A stretch of DNA of 64,000 bases from Nitrospiraceae bacterium (lineage in GTDB: Bacteria; Nitrospirota; Thermodesulfovibrionia; Thermodesulfovibrionales; UBA6898). Every line of letters starts with the position of its first letter. The first letter of the stretch is position 1. The notes under the pieces were generated by a model. The model did no database searches and was not told the origin of the DNA. It saw only the letters and a list, made by a program, of their open reading frames with translations. A program made the translations under genes and the position numbers. The stretch is taken from NCBI GenBank assembly GCA_020347665.1, contig CP070737.1, forward strand, positions 1,875,806-1,939,805. Direction: 5' to 3'. Positions 43,001-55,062 of this stretch are shown here, one piece after another.

Positions 43001-44176
43001 AGCAAAGCCCTGCTCCTCAAGTTTATTGAAAATGAATGGCTTAAACAGTTCGAGTGCCATTCTCTTTGGCAGTCCACACTGGTGAAGCTTCAGTTCAGGA
43101 CCGACAACAATGACCGAACGGCCAGAGTAATCCACCCGTTTGCCAAGAAGATTCTGTCTGAAGCGGCCCTGTTTGCCTTTGATCATGTCACTCAGGGACT
43201 TTAACGGCCGTTTGGTTGCTGTCTTGAGCACCTTGCTTCTGCGACCATTATCAAACAGTGAGTCAACCGCCTCCTGGAGCATCCTCTTTTCATTTTTTAT
43301 TATTACGCTCGGCGCCTTCAATTCAACAAGTCTTTTCAGGCGGTTATTTCTGTTAATAACTCGCCGGTAAAGATCATTCAGATCTGACGTCGCAAAACGT
43401 CCCCCTTCCAACGGCACCAATGGCCTCAGGTCAGGGGGAAGAACAGGAATAACATCCATAATCATCCATTCAGGTTCGTTACCCGATTTTCTGAATGCTT
43501 CAACAACCTTTAACCGTTTTGTAAGCTTCTTTTTGACTCCCAGGGAGACCGCTTCCCTGATCTTGGATTTCAGTTCAACACTGAGCACTTCAAGATCAAC
43601 CGCTCTCAACAGTTCCCTTACTGCTTCAGCGCCCATACCAGCCTTAAACCGTGTGCCGTACTCAGCCAGCTTCTTTTTATATTCTTCCTCGCTGAGGACC
43701 TCTTTCAACTTTAACGGTGTATCGCCCGGATCGATAACAATAAAGCTTTCGAAATAGAGAACCTTCTCAAGATTTCTCATGGTCATGTCCAGCAGCGTTC
43801 CGATACGGCTCGGCACTCCCTTGAGGAACCAGATATGTGCTACCGGCGTTGCCAGCTCTATGTGGCCCAACCGTTCTCTTCTCACCTTTGACTGTATAAC
43901 CTCAACCCCACATTTATCACACACAATGCCACGGTGTTTCATCCGTTTGTATTTACCGCATATACATTCCCAGTCTTTCACCGGACCAAATATCTTGGCA
44001 CAGAAAAGACCGTCTCTCTCCGGCTTAAACGTACGGTAATTAATAGTTTCCGGTTTCTTAACCTCGCCAAATGACCATTCCCGTATCTTTTCCGGAGAAG
44101 CGAGTTTTATTCTTATTGCTTCAAAATCTGTCGGATTCTTAGGCTTTTGAAACGTGTTATAGATATCTTCTGCCAA
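40070..44176 (-). CDS. rpoC: DNA-directed RNA polymerase subunit beta'
   Basis: 1368 aa. The N-terminal zinc site is [20 protein letters not shown]; the active-site metal triad is in [15 protein letters not shown]. The second zinc cluster is C in [18 protein letters not shown], and the trigger loop region is [20 protein letters not shown]-like (here [20 protein letters not shown]). It begins 1 nt after the rpoB stop. Length and motifs indicate an intact subunit. No large lineage insertion is obvious from the reading. Confidence 0.98.
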   Translation of the reverse strand: MAEDIYNTFQKPKNPTDFEAIRIKLASPEKIREWSFGEVKKPETINYRTFKPERDGLFCAKIFGPVKDWECICGKYKRMKHRGIVCDKCGVEVIQSKVRRERLGHIELATPVAHIWFLKGVPSRIGTLLDMTMRNLEKVLYFESFIVIDPGDTPLKLKEVLSEEEYKKKLAEYGTRFKAGMGAEAVRELLRAVDLEVLSVELKSKIREAVSLGVKKKLTKRLKVVEAFRKSGNEPEWMIMDVIPVLPPDLRPLVPLEGGRFATSDLNDLYRRVINRNNRLKRLVELKAPSVIIKNEKRMLQEAVDSLFDNGRRSKVLKTATKRPLKSLSDMIKGKQGRFRQNLLGKRVDYSGRSVIVVGPELKLHQCGLPKRMALELFKPFIFNKLEEQGFATTIKAAKKLVDKESAEVWDALEDVIRETPVLLNRAPTLHRLGIQAFDPVLVEGKAIKLHPLVCSAFNADFDGDQMAVHVPLSIEAQVEARVLMMAVNNILSPANGKPIMLPTQDMVLGIYYLMKERKGAIGEGKYFSDPADVRIAYDAGLLSEHAKITVRLNGESVETTVGRILFYEIVPEEIPFSKINRDMTKKELSKIIEDAYKTAGKRATVVFLDNLEKLGFHFATNSGLSICMADMHIPSQKASMIHSAEQEVMEVQKQYADGLITQGERYNKVIDIWANVTERIADEMMQELGADDDRLYPERELQERRSFNSIFMMADSGARGSAAQIRQLAGMRGLMAKPSGEIIETPITANFREGLTPLQYFISTHGARKGLADTALKTANSGYLTRRLVDVAQDVMIMEKDCGTTNGITVTSLVEGGEIILPLDERIQGRVTVEDLKDPVTGERILKKNQEIDETCTEKIIEAGIDSVKIRSVLTCNSKFGACGTCYGRDLTTGGQIETGESVGIIAAQSIGEPGTQLTMRTFHIGGTASKVVEQTVLEAKYNGTIKFININTVKNREGFLVIMNRNGSIAVTDAKGREREKYTVVYGAKLRVKNGQKVEAGQRLVEWDPYSTPIITELGGSIALGDIVEGVSVKEEVDETTGLSHKVIIDYPTTMRPRISIKDKQGKTTLKIPGTNNIARYLLPSGAHILVDRNDLVSPGDILAKIPRETTKTKDITGGLPRVAELFEARRPKEHALVSEIDGMVEFKSAQKGKRVVVVKGGETTKEYDIPKGKHVSVHEGDWVKAGEPLMDGAVNPHSVLDILGPNELQRYLVDEVQKVYRLQGVSINDKHIEVIVRQMMKKVRIEDPGDTIFLIGEQVDRIPFHEENAKVKAEGGNPAQGKPLLLGITKASLSTESFVSAASFQETTRVLTEAAINGAIDELRGLKENVIMGRIIPAGTGMEQYRNTFVKRELKPMISEPIIEE

Positions 44177-44177
44177 G

Positions 44178-47100
44178 TTAATCCCCCTTTTTCTTTTTCT
44201 CCAGTAACTCTATATCAAGACCAAGGCTCTGGAGTTCTTTGATCAAAACATGGAAAGACTCGGGCACTCCCGGTTCCAGGTTCGCGTCGCCCTTCACAAT
44301 AGCTTCGTACATCCGTGCCCTTCCGGCGACATCATCACTTTTTACCGTTAAGAATTCCTGCAGAGAATACGCAGCACCATAGCCTTCCAGCGCCCAAACC
44401 TCCATTTCTCCTAGCCGCTGTCCACCAAACTGCGCCTTTCCACCCAGAGGCTGCTGGGTGACCAGCGAATACGGACCGATAGAACGTGCATGAATTTTGT
44501 CATCGACAAGATGATGCAATTTCAGCATATACATGACACCGACGGTCACCGGTCTCTTAAACGGCTGTCCGGTCTTTCCGTCGTAGAGTGTCACCTGGCC
44601 AGTAGTCGGTACATCTGCTTTTTTGAGCAGTTCTTTTATCTCTTTTTCCCTTGCTCCCTCGAAAACCGGCGTTGCAATATGGAGATCCAGCTTCTGCGCT
44701 GCCCAGCCAAGATGGGTTTCAAGAATTTGACCTACATTCATTCGGGAAGGAACCCCCAGCGGATTCAATACAATATCAACGGGAGTGCCATCCGGAAGAT
44801 ATGGCATATCTTCCTTTGGCAGAACCATGGCCACAACACCTTTATTGCCGTGACGGCCCGCCATCTTGTCCCCGATCTGGACTTTCCGCTTCATAGCTAT
44901 ATAGACCTTGATAGTCTTGTTCACACCAGGAGGCAGTTCATCACCCCTTCTTACCTTATCCACTTTCTCATCATATTGCGATTCAAGATACCGCACATAT
45001 TGATTGGATTCCCGTATAACTGACTGGATCTTTTCCTCCGTTTCACCATCGGCAACCTTTATCCGAACAAGATGCTCATCCTGAATATCTTCGAGATGCT
45101 TTTCAGTAATCGTTTTATTCTGAGGGCATATAACCGTTTTGCTTCTGGGAAGCTTGATATCTTCGGCAGCACGCTGTCCAATCAAGAGTGTGCGAATTTT
45201 ATTAAACTTCTCTTCCTTCACAATCGTTATCTCTTCTTCAAGATCCCGCTGTAATTCTCTTATATCATCTTTTTCAATACTTTTTGCCCTTCCATCTTTT
45301 GTGACTCCCTTTCTTGAAAAAACCCGAACATCAACAACGGTTCCTTCAATCCCGGGCGGAACATAGAGACAGCTCTCTTTGACCTCCTCCGCTTTTTCAC
45401 CGAATATTGCTCTGAGCAGCTTTTCTTCGGGAGTCAACTGCGTTTCTCCCTTGGGAGTCACTTTCCCCACGAGGATATCGCCCGGTTTTACTTCTGCCCC
45501 TATTCTGATGATGCCGCTCTCGTCAAGATCTTTTAATGCTTCTTCACCAACATTCGGAATATCCCTGGTAATTTCTTCGGGACCCAGCTTTGTTTCGCGT
45601 GCTTCGACCTCAAATTCTTCAATATGGACTGACGAATAGACATCATCTTCAACAAGCCGCTCGCTTATCAGGATAGCATCTTCAAAGTTATACCCACCCC
45701 ACGGCATGAATGCCACAAGCACATTTTTCCCGAGAGAAAGTTCGCCCAGTTCCGTTGATTGACCGTCGGCCAGGATATCTCCTTTCTTAACGGTATCGCC
45801 AACGGAAACAACGGGTCTCTGGTTGATACAAGTCGCCTGGTTTGATCTCTGGAATTTAATGAGGCTGTAGATATCAACTCCACCGTCGTCACCAGTTCCC
45901 CTCACAACAATTCGTGACGCATCCACGCTTATAACCCGTCCTGACCTTTTTGCAAGCACAAGTGCTCCGGAGTCACGGGCCGCGACATGTTCCATCCCTG
46001 TACCAACAATCGGCGATGCGGGCTCCAGCAATGGTACAGCCTGTCTCTGCATGTTAGAACCCATTAATGCCCTGTTGGCATCATCGTTCTCGAGAAACGG
46101 AATCAGTGAAGCAGAGATGCCGACAATCTGTTTCGGAGATACATCCATATACTGTACTTCCTGCGGCGTGACCATCTTAAAATCACCGCCTTCACGGGCT
46201 GAAACTGTTTCGCCTTCAATTTTTCCTTTATTGTTCAGCGGGGTAGTCGCCTCTGCAATGATAAAATGTTCTCCCTCTATTGCTGAAAAATATTCTATCT
46301 CCTCTGTCACTCTGCCGTTGACAACTCTCCGGTACGGCACCTCTATGAAGCCGTATTCATTCACGCGGGCATACGAGGCAAGGGAGGTAATAAGACCGAT
46401 GTTCGGCCCTTCAGGCGTTTCAATAGGACAGATTCTGCCATAGTGCGTGGGATGCACATCTCTGACCTCGAATCCTGCGCGTTCCCGGGTCAGTCCTCCC
46501 GGACCAAGCGCAGAGAGCCGCCTCTTGTGGGTAATTTCAGAGAGGGGATTTGTCTGATCCATAAACTGGCTCAGCTGACTTGAACCAAAGAATTCTTTCA
46601 CCGATGCAATAACCGGCTTTGCATTGATGAGATCATGCGGCATTGCCGTATCAAGTTCCGTCAGCGTCATCTTTTCCCTTATGGCACGCTCCATTCTAAC
46701 AAGCCCTATGCGGAACTGATTCTCAAGAAGTTCCCCTACCCCTCTTATCCTTCTGTTGCCAAGATGATCAATGTCATCGATCTCTCCTTCACCGCTCCTC
46801 AATGACAAAATATATCTGACAATTTCAATAATATCCTTATCGGTGAGCACCTTCTTTTCCAGCGGTATGTCGAGACCGAGCCGCTTGTTCAGTTTTAACC
46901 TGCCTACCGGTGAAAGATCGTATCTTTTCGGATCAAAGAACAGGCCATTAAAGAGCTCTCGTGCAGCATTTTTTGTCGGGGGTTCACCGGGCCTCAGCTT
47001 CTTGTATACCTCAATGAGAGCTCCTTCCTGAGTATTTACCTTGTCTGTCAACAGAGTATCTCTCAGTGAAGAAAGATAACGCATATTATCGATGAAGAGC

Positions 47101-48110
47101 AGACTGAGTGTATCTATCTTTAATGAGAGAATTTTATTTAAAGCATCCTCTGTAATAGCCTCATTTCCTTCAAGTATAACTTCTCCCGTTGACGGATCAA
47201 TGATATCCTTGAGCGTTATTCTTCCGATAAGATCCTGCTGCGCTATCGGAATGGTCTTGATGCCTGCCGATTCTATCTTTCTGATAGCACTTTTTGTAAT
47301 TTTACTTCCTTCCTTGACTATCACTTCTTTGGACCGGGGCGCAATAATATTCTCAATCGCCTTGATTCCCACAAGAATATCGCTCGTCATTCTCGAAAAA
47401 TTGCTTCCCTTTATGGTAATCGTTTCTATGGGATAAAATGTTTTTAAGAGATCCTCGTTCGTATATCCGAGGGCTTTGAGCACTATAGTCGCGGGCAATT
47501 TTTTCCGTCTGTCAATTCGCACATAGAGAATATCTTTCGCGTCAAACTCAAAATCCAGCCAGGAACCACGTGAGGGGATAACCCGTGCAAAGTACAGAAG
47601 CCTGCCGCTGGCGTGTGTTTTCCCTTTGTCATGACTGAAAAAAACGCCCGGCGAGCGATGCAGCTGACTTACCACAACCCGTTCGGTCCCGTTCACAATA
47701 AATGTGCCGGTTTCTGTCATGAGCGGCATTTCCCCGATGTAGACTTCCTGCTCTCTTGATTCCTTCAGCAGTTTTTGACCGCCGGGATCCACCTCGAAAA
47801 GATTCAGTTTAACGTTTATTCTTAGCGGTGCAGCATATGTCGTCCCTTTTTGCAGACATTCCCGAACAGTGAACTTCGGTTCGCCAACCGTATATCCCAT
47901 AAATTCGATAGCCGCCGTTTCATTGTAGTCCATGATGGGAAACACACTTATAAAAGCAGCCTGAAGACCCATATCTTTCCTCTTGTTGAAGGAAAGGTCC
48001 CTCTGCAAAAATGTGTCATAGGAACTTTTCTGTATCTCTATCAGATTAGGAACCTCAAGGAATTGCGGCACTTTACCAAAATTCTCTCTTTTTCTCAAAA
48101 CCCTTGCCAT
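44178..48110 (-). CDS. rpoB: DNA-directed RNA polymerase subunit beta
   Basis: 1310 aa from [20 protein letters not shown]. The rifampicin pocket reads [20 protein letters not shown] and [11 protein letters not shown], with the common rifampicin-sensitive residues (D, H, S present). [30 protein letters not shown] and the C-terminal [20 protein letters not shown] anchor the identification. It follows rplL by 86 nt and precedes rpoC by 1 nt. Confidence 0.98.
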   Translation of the reverse strand: MARVLRKRENFGKVPQFLEVPNLIEIQKSSYDTFLQRDLSFNKRKDMGLQAAFISVFPIMDYNETAAIEFMGYTVGEPKFTVRECLQKGTTYAAPLRINVKLNLFEVDPGGQKLLKESREQEVYIGEMPLMTETGTFIVNGTERVVVSQLHRSPGVFFSHDKGKTHASGRLLYFARVIPSRGSWLDFEFDAKDILYVRIDRRKKLPATIVLKALGYTNEDLLKTFYPIETITIKGSNFSRMTSDILVGIKAIENIIAPRSKEVIVKEGSKITKSAIRKIESAGIKTIPIAQQDLIGRITLKDIIDPSTGEVILEGNEAITEDALNKILSLKIDTLSLLFIDNMRYLSSLRDTLLTDKVNTQEGALIEVYKKLRPGEPPTKNAARELFNGLFFDPKRYDLSPVGRLKLNKRLGLDIPLEKKVLTDKDIIEIVRYILSLRSGEGEIDDIDHLGNRRIRGVGELLENQFRIGLVRMERAIREKMTLTELDTAMPHDLINAKPVIASVKEFFGSSQLSQFMDQTNPLSEITHKRRLSALGPGGLTRERAGFEVRDVHPTHYGRICPIETPEGPNIGLITSLASYARVNEYGFIEVPYRRVVNGRVTEEIEYFSAIEGEHFIIAEATTPLNNKGKIEGETVSAREGGDFKMVTPQEVQYMDVSPKQIVGISASLIPFLENDDANRALMGSNMQRQAVPLLEPASPIVGTGMEHVAARDSGALVLAKRSGRVISVDASRIVVRGTGDDGGVDIYSLIKFQRSNQATCINQRPVVSVGDTVKKGDILADGQSTELGELSLGKNVLVAFMPWGGYNFEDAILISERLVEDDVYSSVHIEEFEVEARETKLGPEEITRDIPNVGEEALKDLDESGIIRIGAEVKPGDILVGKVTPKGETQLTPEEKLLRAIFGEKAEEVKESCLYVPPGIEGTVVDVRVFSRKGVTKDGRAKSIEKDDIRELQRDLEEEITIVKEEKFNKIRTLLIGQRAAEDIKLPRSKTVICPQNKTITEKHLEDIQDEHLVRIKVADGETEEKIQSVIRESNQYVRYLESQYDEKVDKVRRGDELPPGVNKTIKVYIAMKRKVQIGDKMAGRHGNKGVVAMVLPKEDMPYLPDGTPVDIVLNPLGVPSRMNVGQILETHLGWAAQKLDLHIATPVFEGAREKEIKELLKKADVPTTGQVTLYDGKTGQPFKRPVTVGVMYMLKLHHLVDDKIHARSIGPYSLVTQQPLGGKAQFGGQRLGEMEVWALEGYGAAYSLQEFLTVKSDDVAGRARMYEAIVKGDANLEPGVPESFHVLIKELQSLGLDIELLEKKKKGD

Positions 48111-48196
48111 AAATCTCCCTTTATGTTAGCACCAGGAACACGAGAAACGGTGAACGTCATGCAGCCTGCTTCACTCCCGTTTCTCGATTCCTTATT

Positions 48197-48580
48197 TTAT
48201 TTTACTTCTACGACTGCACCCTGCTCTTCCAGTTTAGCTTTTACTGCGTCAGCCTCTTCCTTTGGAACGCCGGACTTTACCGGCTTGGGGGCACTGTCAA
48301 CAAGTTCCTTAGCTTCTTTGAGTCCAAGACCGGTGAGTTCCCGCACAACTTTGATTACCTGGATCTTCTTGTCTCCGGCAGAAGAGAGAACAACGTCGAA
48401 TGCCGTCTTTTCCTCGGCAGCAGCGGCAGCCGGTTCACCCGGAGCTGCAGCAGCTGCAACAGCCACAGGAGCTGCAGCAGTAACGTCGTACCGCTCCTCG
48501 AACTCCTTGATGAATTTCGACATATCAAGGACCGTCATATTGTCAATGAATTCAAAAACCTGATCTTTGGTTATTGCCAT
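48197..48580 (-). CDS. rplL: 50S ribosomal protein L7/L12
   Basis: 127 aa. N-terminal dimerisation domain, then an Ala/Pro-rich hinge ([20 protein letters not shown]) and a C-terminal domain with [20 protein letters not shown] and [20 protein letters not shown]. It forms the flexible stalk that recruits elongation factors. AAGGAGG before the ATG; 61 nt after rplJ. Confidence 0.97.
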   Translation of the reverse strand: MAITKDQVFEFIDNMTVLDMSKFIKEFEERYDVTAAAPVAVAAAAAPGEPAAAAAEEKTAFDVVLSSAGDKKIQVIKVVRELTGLGLKEAKELVDSAPKPVKSGVPKEEADAVKAKLEEQGAVVEVK

Positions 48581-48641
48581 GTTGTTTCCTCCTTTTTATT
48601 CGTCTTTATCCTTACTCATGATTTTTTTACATTTCATATGA

Positions 48642-49166
48642 TTACTGCTCTTTTTTACTTCTCAAGGCGCTCATGGCATATCCAAGACTGCTGACTGTTG
48701 CCGCGAGCGCTCTGGCCATGTTGCCTGCCGGTGCCTGTAAGGTTCCAGCCAGTCTTGCCAGTAATATTTCCTTTGCCGGTAACATTGCGATTTCCTTAAT
48801 TTCGTTTTCTTCACAGAGTTTTCCCTCAACCACAGCGCCTTTAACCGCCAGTTTTTCATTTGTTTTGGTAAACTCAAGAACTTTCTTGACTGCCGTTACC
48901 GGATCATCATATCCGATGGCAACACCAACCGGATCATGGAAAATATCATCTGCAACAGCAATATCAGTATCCCGGGATGCAATCCGGGCAAGGGTGTTCT
49001 TTACCACCCTGAATTCAACAGAAGAATCTTTGAGCTGCTTTCGCAGTTCACTCATTTCCGCGACTGTCATACCTTTATAGTCAGCAAACACTACCGCTTT
49101 CGCCCTGGAAAATCTGTCCTTTAGGTCGTCTATTACGCGTGCTTTATCTTGTTTATTCAGTTTCAA
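48642..49166 (-). CDS. rplJ: 50S ribosomal protein L10
   Basis: 174 aa. KAVVFADYKGMTVAEMSELR and VEFRVVKNTLARIASRDTD are the L10 core; the C-terminal helix that carries L12 dimers follows. AGGAGG precedes the start. The 215-nt space before it contains the L10 autoregulatory leader. Confidence 0.97.
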   Translation of the reverse strand: MKLNKQDKARVIDDLKDRFSRAKAVVFADYKGMTVAEMSELRKQLKDSSVEFRVVKNTLARIASRDTDIAVADDIFHDPVGVAIGYDDPVTAVKKVLEFTKTNEKLAVKGAVVEGKLCEENEIKEIAMLPAKEILLARLAGTLQAPAGNMARALAATVSSLGYAMSALRSKKEQ

Positions 49167-49254
49167 CCTCCTTTCCCAGAGAAAACGATCGAGGAAACAA
49201 CAAACAGGAATTATCCCGTGCAGACCCTTTCATCTGCTTTCCTGCTTCACTTCT

Positions 49255-49340
49255 TTAACATCCTCCGTTGTAGCCTCGGTAGGCCGGCCTGCGCATTCTT
49301 TCTATCAGGCCAATTAAGGTATCCGCCTACTGTCTCTGAC
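49255..49340 (-). promoter_or_regulatory. L10 leader (r-protein autoregulatory RNA)
   Basis: Between rplA and rplJ the minus strand carries AGACAGTAGGCGG, later CCTTAATTGGCC and GCCTACCGAGGC followed by ACGGAGG. These are the conserved kink-turn and stem elements of the Rfam-type L10 leader that binds the L10-(L12) complex to repress rplJ-rplL. The paired arms are AGTAGGC and GCCTACC. Confidence 0.75.
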
Positions 49341-49381
49341 TTATTACCGCTCTATAACAAGCACATATGTGCCTGTTTGTG

Positions 49382-50074
49382 CTATTTTGATGACGTCACG
49401 GTACTGATATCCACGGTCACCGATGGTCCCATGGTAGACGATAGATACACTTTCTTCAGATACTTACCTTTACTCGTAGCGGGTTTTGCTTTCATGATTG
49501 ATTGAACAATAGCCTTTGCATTTTCTACCAGTTTCTGGGCTTCGAACGAAATCTTTCCGACAGGAACATGCACTACCCCTGCTTTTTCAGTCCGGTATTC
49601 GACTTTTCCAGCCTTTATATCCTGAATCGCCCGGGCAATATCAAATGTTACCGTCCCCAGCTTGGGATTCGGCATAAGACCTTTAGGTCCGAGAATTTTA
49701 CCAAGCTTTCCGACTGAACTCATGACATCAGGAGTCGCAACAACTTTGTCGAATTCAAACCATCCTTTTTTTATTTTTTCAACCATATCGTCAACCCCGA
49801 CATGGTCAGCTCCCGCATCTCTTGCTTCTATTTCTTTCTCTCCCTTTGCAAATACCAGTATCGTGACGCTCTTGCCACTGCCATGAGGCAACACAACAGA
49901 ACCACGTACCATCTGATCCGATTTTCTTGGATCAACACCGAGATTCATTGCCATATCAACCGTCTCATCAAACTTCACAAAAGACAGTTCTTTTACCTTT
50001 GCAACAGCTTCCTCAAGAGAATATTCTTTTACCGGTTCTATCTTCTCTTTTGCCGCTTTGAGCATCTTTCCCAT
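49382..50074 (-). CDS. rplA: 50S ribosomal protein L1
   Basis: 230 aa. [40 protein letters not shown] and [20 protein letters not shown] are L1 signatures. It binds the E-site side of 23S rRNA and, in many bacteria, its own mRNA. Located 14 nt after rplK. Confidence 0.98.
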   Translation of the reverse strand: MGKMLKAAKEKIEPVKEYSLEEAVAKVKELSFVKFDETVDMAMNLGVDPRKSDQMVRGSVVLPHGSGKSVTILVFAKGEKEIEARDAGADHVGVDDMVEKIKKGWFEFDKVVATPDVMSSVGKLGKILGPKGLMPNPKLGTVTFDIARAIQDIKAGKVEYRTEKAGVVHVPVGKISFEAQKLVENAKAIVQSIMKAKPATSKGKYLKKVYLSSTMGPSVTVDISTVTSSK

Positions 50075-50088
50075 ATCATCCTCCTCCG

Positions 50089-50517
50089 TCAGTCCACAAC
50101 TTCAACGCCCATACTGCGTGCTGTCCCGGCAATGATTTTCATCGCTTCATCCAGTGAGTATGCATTGAGATCTTCAAGTTTTGTCTGAGCTATCTCTTTT
50201 ATCTGGGCGGTCGTAACTTTCCCAACCTTTTCCTTATTTGGAACGCCAGATCCCTTTATAATACCTGCAGCCTTCTTAAGCAGTTCCGAGGCCGGGGGGG
50301 TCTTCGTAATGAAGGTAAACGTCCTGTCCTGATAAACTGTCATCACGACCGGTATTATGGTGTCTCCCATGACCTTCGTCTGTGCATTAAATGCCTTGCA
50401 GAACTCCATGATATTTACCCCATGAGGACCCAGCGCCGGACCAACCGGGGGTGCCGGGGTCGCCTTTCCCGCTGGAATCTGAAGCTTTACCAGCGCTGCA
50501 ATGTTTTTCTTTGCCAT
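50089..50517 (-). CDS. rplK: 50S ribosomal protein L11
   Basis: 142 aa. [20 protein letters not shown] and [15 protein letters not shown] in the N-terminal domain, and [14 protein letters not shown] at the C terminus. Part of the GTPase-associated centre with L10/L12. Lies 30 nt after nusG. Confidence 0.98.
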   Translation of the reverse strand: MAKKNIAALVKLQIPAGKATPAPPVGPALGPHGVNIMEFCKAFNAQTKVMGDTIIPVVMTVYQDRTFTFITKTPPASELLKKAAGIIKGSGVPNKEKVGKVTTAQIKEIAQTKLEDLNAYSLDEAMKIIAGTARSMGVEVVD

Positions 50518-50547
50518 TATTATCCTCCTGCTCTCCTACGCATACCG

Positions 50548-51072
50548 TTATGTTTTTTCAACCTGATAGAAATCGAGTTCAACCGGTGTCTGTCTTCCGA
50601 AAATACTTACCATGACACGCAATCGTCCGTGGTCCATATCGACTTCGTCAACAAACCCGTTAAAATTGCTGAACGGACCGTCTATGATTCTCAGGTGATC
50701 ACCTTTCTGGAATTGCGTCTTTACCTGGGGGACCGGCCCCTTTTCGACCTGCTGCATGATCACGTCAATCTCTTCTTCAGCTATGGGAACAGGATTCTTC
50801 CCCCCGACAAAGCCGGTTACCCGGGGAGTCGATTTCACCAGATGCCATGTTTCGTCGTCAAGGTCCATTTCAATAAGAATATATCCGGGATAGAACTTCT
50901 TGTCGCTTTCCTTCTTCTTGCCGCTCTTCAGTTCAACGACCTTCTCAGTCGGTATCAGAATCTTTGAAATCTTATCCTGAAGCCCTTTACTTTCTATTTT
51001 TTCATCCAAAGCTAGTCGCACCCGTTCTTCAAAACCAGAATATGTATGTACTACGTACCAGTTTTTAGCCAT
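50548..51072 (-). CDS. nusG: Transcription termination/antitermination factor NusG
   Basis: 174 aa. The NGN domain starts with NWYVVHTYSGFEERVRLALD and has FYPGYILIEMDLDDETWHLV; the KOW domain has FQKGDHLRIIDGPFSNFNGF. Couples RNA polymerase to the ribosome and Rho. It starts 3 nt after the secE stop. Confidence 0.97.
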   Translation of the reverse strand: MAKNWYVVHTYSGFEERVRLALDEKIESKGLQDKISKILIPTEKVVELKSGKKKESDKKFYPGYILIEMDLDDETWHLVKSTPRVTGFVGGKNPVPIAEEEIDVIMQQVEKGPVPQVKTQFQKGDHLRIIDGPFSNFNGFVDEVDMDHGRLRVMVSIFGRQTPVELDFYQVEKT

Positions 51073-51075
51073 AGA

Positions 51076-51261
51076 TCATCCTAGCGCGATCTTTACGAGT
51101 TTTGTAAGGCCGATATCCACTATGCCAAGAAACAGTGAAATCAGAAAAATGGTTATGATCACCACCCAGGTCGACCCTATGAGTTCATCCTTGCCTGGAT
51201 AGATAACCTTACTGGTCTCGATTTTGACCTCTCTGAAAAATTGCCGTATCCTCTCTATCAT
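51076..51261 (-). CDS. secE: Preprotein translocase subunit SecE
   Basis: 61 aa, the short one-helix form. REVKIETSKVIYPGKDELIG is the conserved amphipathic surface helix, followed by a single transmembrane helix (VVIITIFLISLFLGIVDIGL). Clamps SecY together. It is between tRNA-Trp and nusG. Confidence 0.95.
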   Translation of the reverse strand: MIERIRQFFREVKIETSKVIYPGKDELIGSTWVVIITIFLISLFLGIVDIGLTKLVKIALG

Positions 51262-51279
51262 AATGTATCCTCGTTCTCA

Positions 51280-51356
51280 TGGCAGGCCAGGAGGGATTTG
51301 AACCCCCAACCCTCGGATTTGGAGTCCGATGCTCTAGCCGTTAGAGCTACTGGCCT
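51280..51356 (-). tRNA. trnW: tRNA-Trp (CCA anticodon), CCA end encoded
   Basis: On the minus strand the acceptor arms AGGCCAG and CTGGCCT pair, the anticodon loop CTCCAAA gives CCA (Trp), and the T arm has GGTTCAAATC. The 3' GCCA is genomically encoded. Placement between rpmG and secE is the ancestral tuf-rpmG-trnW-secE arrangement. Confidence 0.96.
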
Positions 51357-51435
51357 ACACGGTAAAAATTTCACCTTCCAAAGTCCACTTTCCACGTCCG
51401 AATCTGCGTTCCGTTATGTATGTGATGAAACACGC

Positions 51436-51588
51436 TTATGCCTTTGTCTCCTTATGCAAGGTATGCTTCATGCAGTTTCTGCAGTATTTCTTCCTCTGGA
51501 GTTTATCTGTGGTATTCTTCTTGTTTTTCATTGAAGAATAATTCTTATTCTTGCAATCAGTACACTGTAATAAGATAATGTCTCTCAT
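51436..51588 (-). CDS. rpmG: 50S ribosomal protein L33
   Basis: 50 codons read on the minus strand from ATG at 51588 to TAA at 51436: [40 protein letters not shown], then [10 protein letters not shown]. It has the zinc-binding CxxC pair (CTDC and CRNC), the C+ form of L33. ACGGAG lies 11 nt before the ATG. It is 63 nt after tuf and 79 nt before tRNA-Trp. Confidence 0.95.
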   Translation of the reverse strand: MRDIILLQCTDCKNKNYSSMKNKKNTTDKLQRKKYCRNCMKHTLHKETKA

Positions 51589-51651
51589 TTTGTTTTATTC
51601 TCCGTTGTCTCTTTCACAGTACCCGAACACCTCTGTCATGGTGCGAATTAT

Positions 51652-52851
51652 TTACTCCAGCACTTCGGTAACGACACCGGCGCCAACCGTTCGGCCACCT
51701 TCACGTATCGCAAACCGAAGCTCCTTTTCCATCGCAATCGGCGATATCAGCTCCGCTGTCAGGTTCGCATTGTCCCCAGGCATCACCATCTCTACTCCTT
51801 CCGGTAACTCCGCCACTCCCGTCACGTCCGTCGTCCTGAAGTAAAACTGCGGACGATATCCCTTGAAAAACGGCGTGTGCCTCCCACCTTCTTCCTTCGT
51901 CAACACATACACCTCTGCCTTAAACTTCGTGTGCGGCGTAATACTGCCCGGCTTCGCCAATACCTGCCCACGCTCCACCTCATCCTTGCCAATACCCCTC
52001 AGCAATACCCCTATATTATCTCCGGCCCGGCCCTCATCCAGCAGCTTCCGAAACATCTCTACCCCCGTCGCCACCGTCTTCCGCGTCTCGCCCAGCCCCA
52101 CGATCTCCACTTCTTCGCCTACCTTGATTATCCCCCGCTCTACTCTCCCCGTCACCACCGTCCCCCGTCCCGATATCGAAAATACATCCTCTATCGGCAT
52201 CAAATACGGCTTGTCTATCGGCCGCTCCGGCGTCGGTATATAGCTGTCTATCGCCTCCGTCAACTCAAATATGCTCTTGTACTCCGCTGCCCCAGGATCC
52301 GTGCTCCCAGACTCTAACGCCTTCAACGCACTCCCCTTTATAATCGGTATCTTATCCCCAGGAAACTGATACTTCGTCAACAGCTCCCTCACTTCAAGCT
52401 CTACCAAATCCAACAGCTCAGGATCATCCACCATATCCGTCTTGTTCATATACACCACGATATACGGAACCCCCACCTGCCGCGCCAACAATATGTGCTC
52501 CCGCGTCTGCGGCATCGGTCCGTCCGCCGCACTCACCACCAGAATCGCCCCGTCCATCTGCGCTGCTCCCGTTATCATATTCTTCACATAATCCGCATGC
52601 CCCGGACAGTCCACATGCGCGTAATGCCGCTTCTCTGTCTCATACTCTACATGCGCCGTCGCTATCGTTATCCCCCGGGCCTTCTCCTCAGGGGCATTGT
52701 CTATCTGATCAAATGCTATGAACTTCGCTCCCCCTCCCAGTTCCAGCACCTTCGTCATCGCGGCCGTCAACGTCGTCTTCCCATGGTCTACGTGCCCAAT
52801 CGTCCCTACGTTACAATGCGGCTTTGTCCTTTCAAATTTCTCCTTTGCCAT
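51652..52851 (-). CDS. tuf: Elongation factor Tu
   Basis: 399 aa. GTPase motifs [22 protein letters not shown] and NKTDMVD; switch I region [15 protein letters not shown]. Domain III has [22 protein letters not shown] precedes the ATG. The coding strand is noticeably richer in NNG codons (GGG, GTG, GCG, CGG) and in ATA/GTA than fusA or rpoB, and its complement is nearly free of stops; this codon use sets it apart from its neighbours. Confidence 0.98.
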   Translation of the reverse strand: MAKEKFERTKPHCNVGTIGHVDHGKTTLTAAMTKVLELGGGAKFIAFDQIDNAPEEKARGITIATAHVEYETEKRHYAHVDCPGHADYVKNMITGAAQMDGAILVVSAADGPMPQTREHILLARQVGVPYIVVYMNKTDMVDDPELLDLVELEVRELLTKYQFPGDKIPIIKGSALKALESGSTDPGAAEYKSIFELTEAIDSYIPTPERPIDKPYLMPIEDVFSISGRGTVVTGRVERGIIKVGEEVEIVGLGETRKTVATGVEMFRKLLDEGRAGDNIGVLLRGIGKDEVERGQVLAKPGSITPHTKFKAEVYVLTKEEGGRHTPFFKGYRPQFYFRTTDVTGVAELPEGVEMVMPGDNANLTAELISPIAMEKELRFAIREGGRTVGAGVVTEVLE

Positions 52852-52962
52852 AATGCCTCCTTAATAAATGCACAATGCATATAACAATATGCAAAAGCTA
52901 GCTGGAATCAAATATTCCTTTATATATGCGTTGTCACGATAATTCAATGCCCTGCCTGTCAT

Positions 52963-55041
52963 TTATTCGCCTTTTACCTTTGCAATCAGCCCGTCTGAAA
53001 TGCCCTTTGGCACGTCTTCATAGTGAGAGAACTGCATTGTATAGGTCGCCCTCCCCTGAGTCTTTGACCGCAAGTCGGTTGCATATCCAAACATATCTGA
53101 AAGAGGAACGTGCGCCTTTATGACCTGGGCTTTTCCTCTTTTTTCCATACTCTTTATCCTTCCCCTTCTCGCATTAAGATCCCCGATAACATCACCCATA
53201 TATTCTTCCGGTGTAACAACCTCGACATTCATAACCGGTTCAAGCAGTACCGGCCTGCCTTTTTTGGCAGCTTCCTTAAACGCAATTGAACCGGCAATCT
53301 TAAAAGCCATTTCAGAAGAATCTACTTCATGGTATGAGCCATCGAAAAGAGTCGCTTTCACATCCACAACGGGATAGCCTGCAAGCACTCCGGCATCTGT
53401 TGCTTCTTTCATGCCTTTTTCGATCGCATTGAAATATTCTCTCGGAACAGAGCCTCCCACAATTTTACTTTCAAACAAGAATCCCGCACCCCGTTCCAAG
53501 GGCTCCAGTTCCACATAGACGTGACCGAACTGGCCCCGTCCGCCGGTCTGCCGCACAAATTTACCTTCAGCTTTTGATCCGGTTTTTATCGTTTCCTTAT
53601 ACGCGACCTGCGGTTTTCCAACGTTTGCTCCGACCTTAAATTCCCTCAACAGCCTGTCAACGATAATTTCGAGGTGTAATTCTCCCATGCCGGAGATGAT
53701 TGTTTGACCAGTGTCTTCATTAACCGCAACGGTAAACGACGGGTCTTCCTGCGCCAGTTTCACGAGCGACTGAGACAGTTTTTCCTGATCAACCTTTGTT
53801 TTCGGTTCAATAGCAACAGAGATAACCGGCTCTGGAAATTCCATAGATTCAAGAAGTATTGGCGATTTGTCATCGCACAAGGTATCACCGGTCAATGTGC
53901 TTTTCAAACCAACAGCAGCAGCAATGTCACCTGCCGAAACCTCCTTGAGATCTTCACGTTTATTTGAATGCATCTTCAGAAGCCTACCAACCCGTTCCCT
54001 GGTGTCCTTCGATGCATTATAGACGTACGAACCCGTGGTAAGCATGCCTGAGTAGACCCGCATAAAAGTCAGCTGCCCCACAAAAGGATCAGTCATAACC
54101 TTAAAGGCCAGAGCTGAAAACGGCTCTTCTGTATCAGGTTTTCTAACCGCCAGGGTCCCATTGTCAGGATGAGTTCCTTCAACCGGGGGAATATCAAATG
54201 GGGAAGGGAGATAGTCGACAATAGCATCGAGTAACTGCTGCACCCCTTTATTCTTAAATGCAGTACCACACAAAACCGGGGTGAGCTTAATCTCCACCGT
54301 CCCTTTTCTGAGGGCCGACTGTATTTCTTCCGGAGGAATCGGCTGTCCGTTCAGAAACTTCTCCATGATATTCTCATCAACATCTGCAAGCGCTTCTATC
54401 ATTTTCTCATGGTATTCTTTTGCCTGAGGCATAAGCTCTTCAGGAATATCACTTTCCACATATTTGGCCCCAAGTGTTTCGTCATCATAATACAGCGCCT
54501 TCATATGAATGAGGTCTATAGGTCCCCTGAAATCCTCTTCAGCTCCGATCGGTAACTGAACCGGCACTGGCTTGGCTCCCAACCGCTCAACCATACTTTC
54601 AACGCTCATAAAGAAATCTGCACCTACCCTGTCCATTTTGTTCATAAATGCTATTCTGGGCACATGATACTTATCAGCCTGGCGCCAGACCGTTTCGGAC
54701 TGTGGTTCAACACCAGCGACAGTATCAAATACCGCCACGGCCCCGTCCAACACCCGTAATGACCGCTCAACTTCTATGGTAAAATCAACATGCCCCGGCG
54801 TATCGATGATATTGATTCTGTGCTCATTCCAAAAACAGGTAGTTGCCGCAGACGTGATCGTGATACCTCTTTCCTGTTCCTGCACCATCCAGTCCATGAC
54901 AGCGGTCCCGTCATGGACTTCACCAATTTTATAGGTTACACCCGTATAATAGAGGATTCGTTCCGTGGTCGTAGTCTTCCCCGCGTCGATATGCGCCATG
55001 ATGCCAATATTGCGTGTTTTTTCTAAGGGAATCGGGGACAA
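52963..55041 (-). CDS. fusA: Elongation factor G
   Basis: 692 aa. P loop [19 protein letters not shown], switch region [34 protein letters not shown], and [10 protein letters not shown]. Domain IV carries [19 protein letters not shown] and domain V the HYEDVP C terminus. It drives ribosomal translocation. Sequence appears to be the canonical EF-G I rather than a paralog. 21 nt after rpsG. Confidence 0.98.
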   Translation of the reverse strand: MSPIPLEKTRNIGIMAHIDAGKTTTTERILYYTGVTYKIGEVHDGTAVMDWMVQEQERGITITSAATTCFWNEHRINIIDTPGHVDFTIEVERSLRVLDGAVAVFDTVAGVEPQSETVWRQADKYHVPRIAFMNKMDRVGADFFMSVESMVERLGAKPVPVQLPIGAEEDFRGPIDLIHMKALYYDDETLGAKYVESDIPEELMPQAKEYHEKMIEALADVDENIMEKFLNGQPIPPEEIQSALRKGTVEIKLTPVLCGTAFKNKGVQQLLDAIVDYLPSPFDIPPVEGTHPDNGTLAVRKPDTEEPFSALAFKVMTDPFVGQLTFMRVYSGMLTTGSYVYNASKDTRERVGRLLKMHSNKREDLKEVSAGDIAAAVGLKSTLTGDTLCDDKSPILLESMEFPEPVISVAIEPKTKVDQEKLSQSLVKLAQEDPSFTVAVNEDTGQTIISGMGELHLEIIVDRLLREFKVGANVGKPQVAYKETIKTGSKAEGKFVRQTGGRGQFGHVYVELEPLERGAGFLFESKIVGGSVPREYFNAIEKGMKEATDAGVLAGYPVVDVKATLFDGSYHEVDSSEMAFKIAGSIAFKEAAKKGRPVLLEPVMNVEVVTPEEYMGDVIGDLNARRGRIKSMEKRGKAQVIKAHVPLSDMFGYATDLRSKTQGRATYTMQFSHYEDVPKGISDGLIAKVKGE

Positions 55042-55062
55042 AATATATCTCCTCTATTCTTC

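Noticed and set aside
51652-52884. Long plus-strand frames of 126-146 codons within the tuf region
   Set aside because: They are by-products of the NNG-rich codon use of tuf on the other strand and are Arg/Leu/Pro-rich nonsense.
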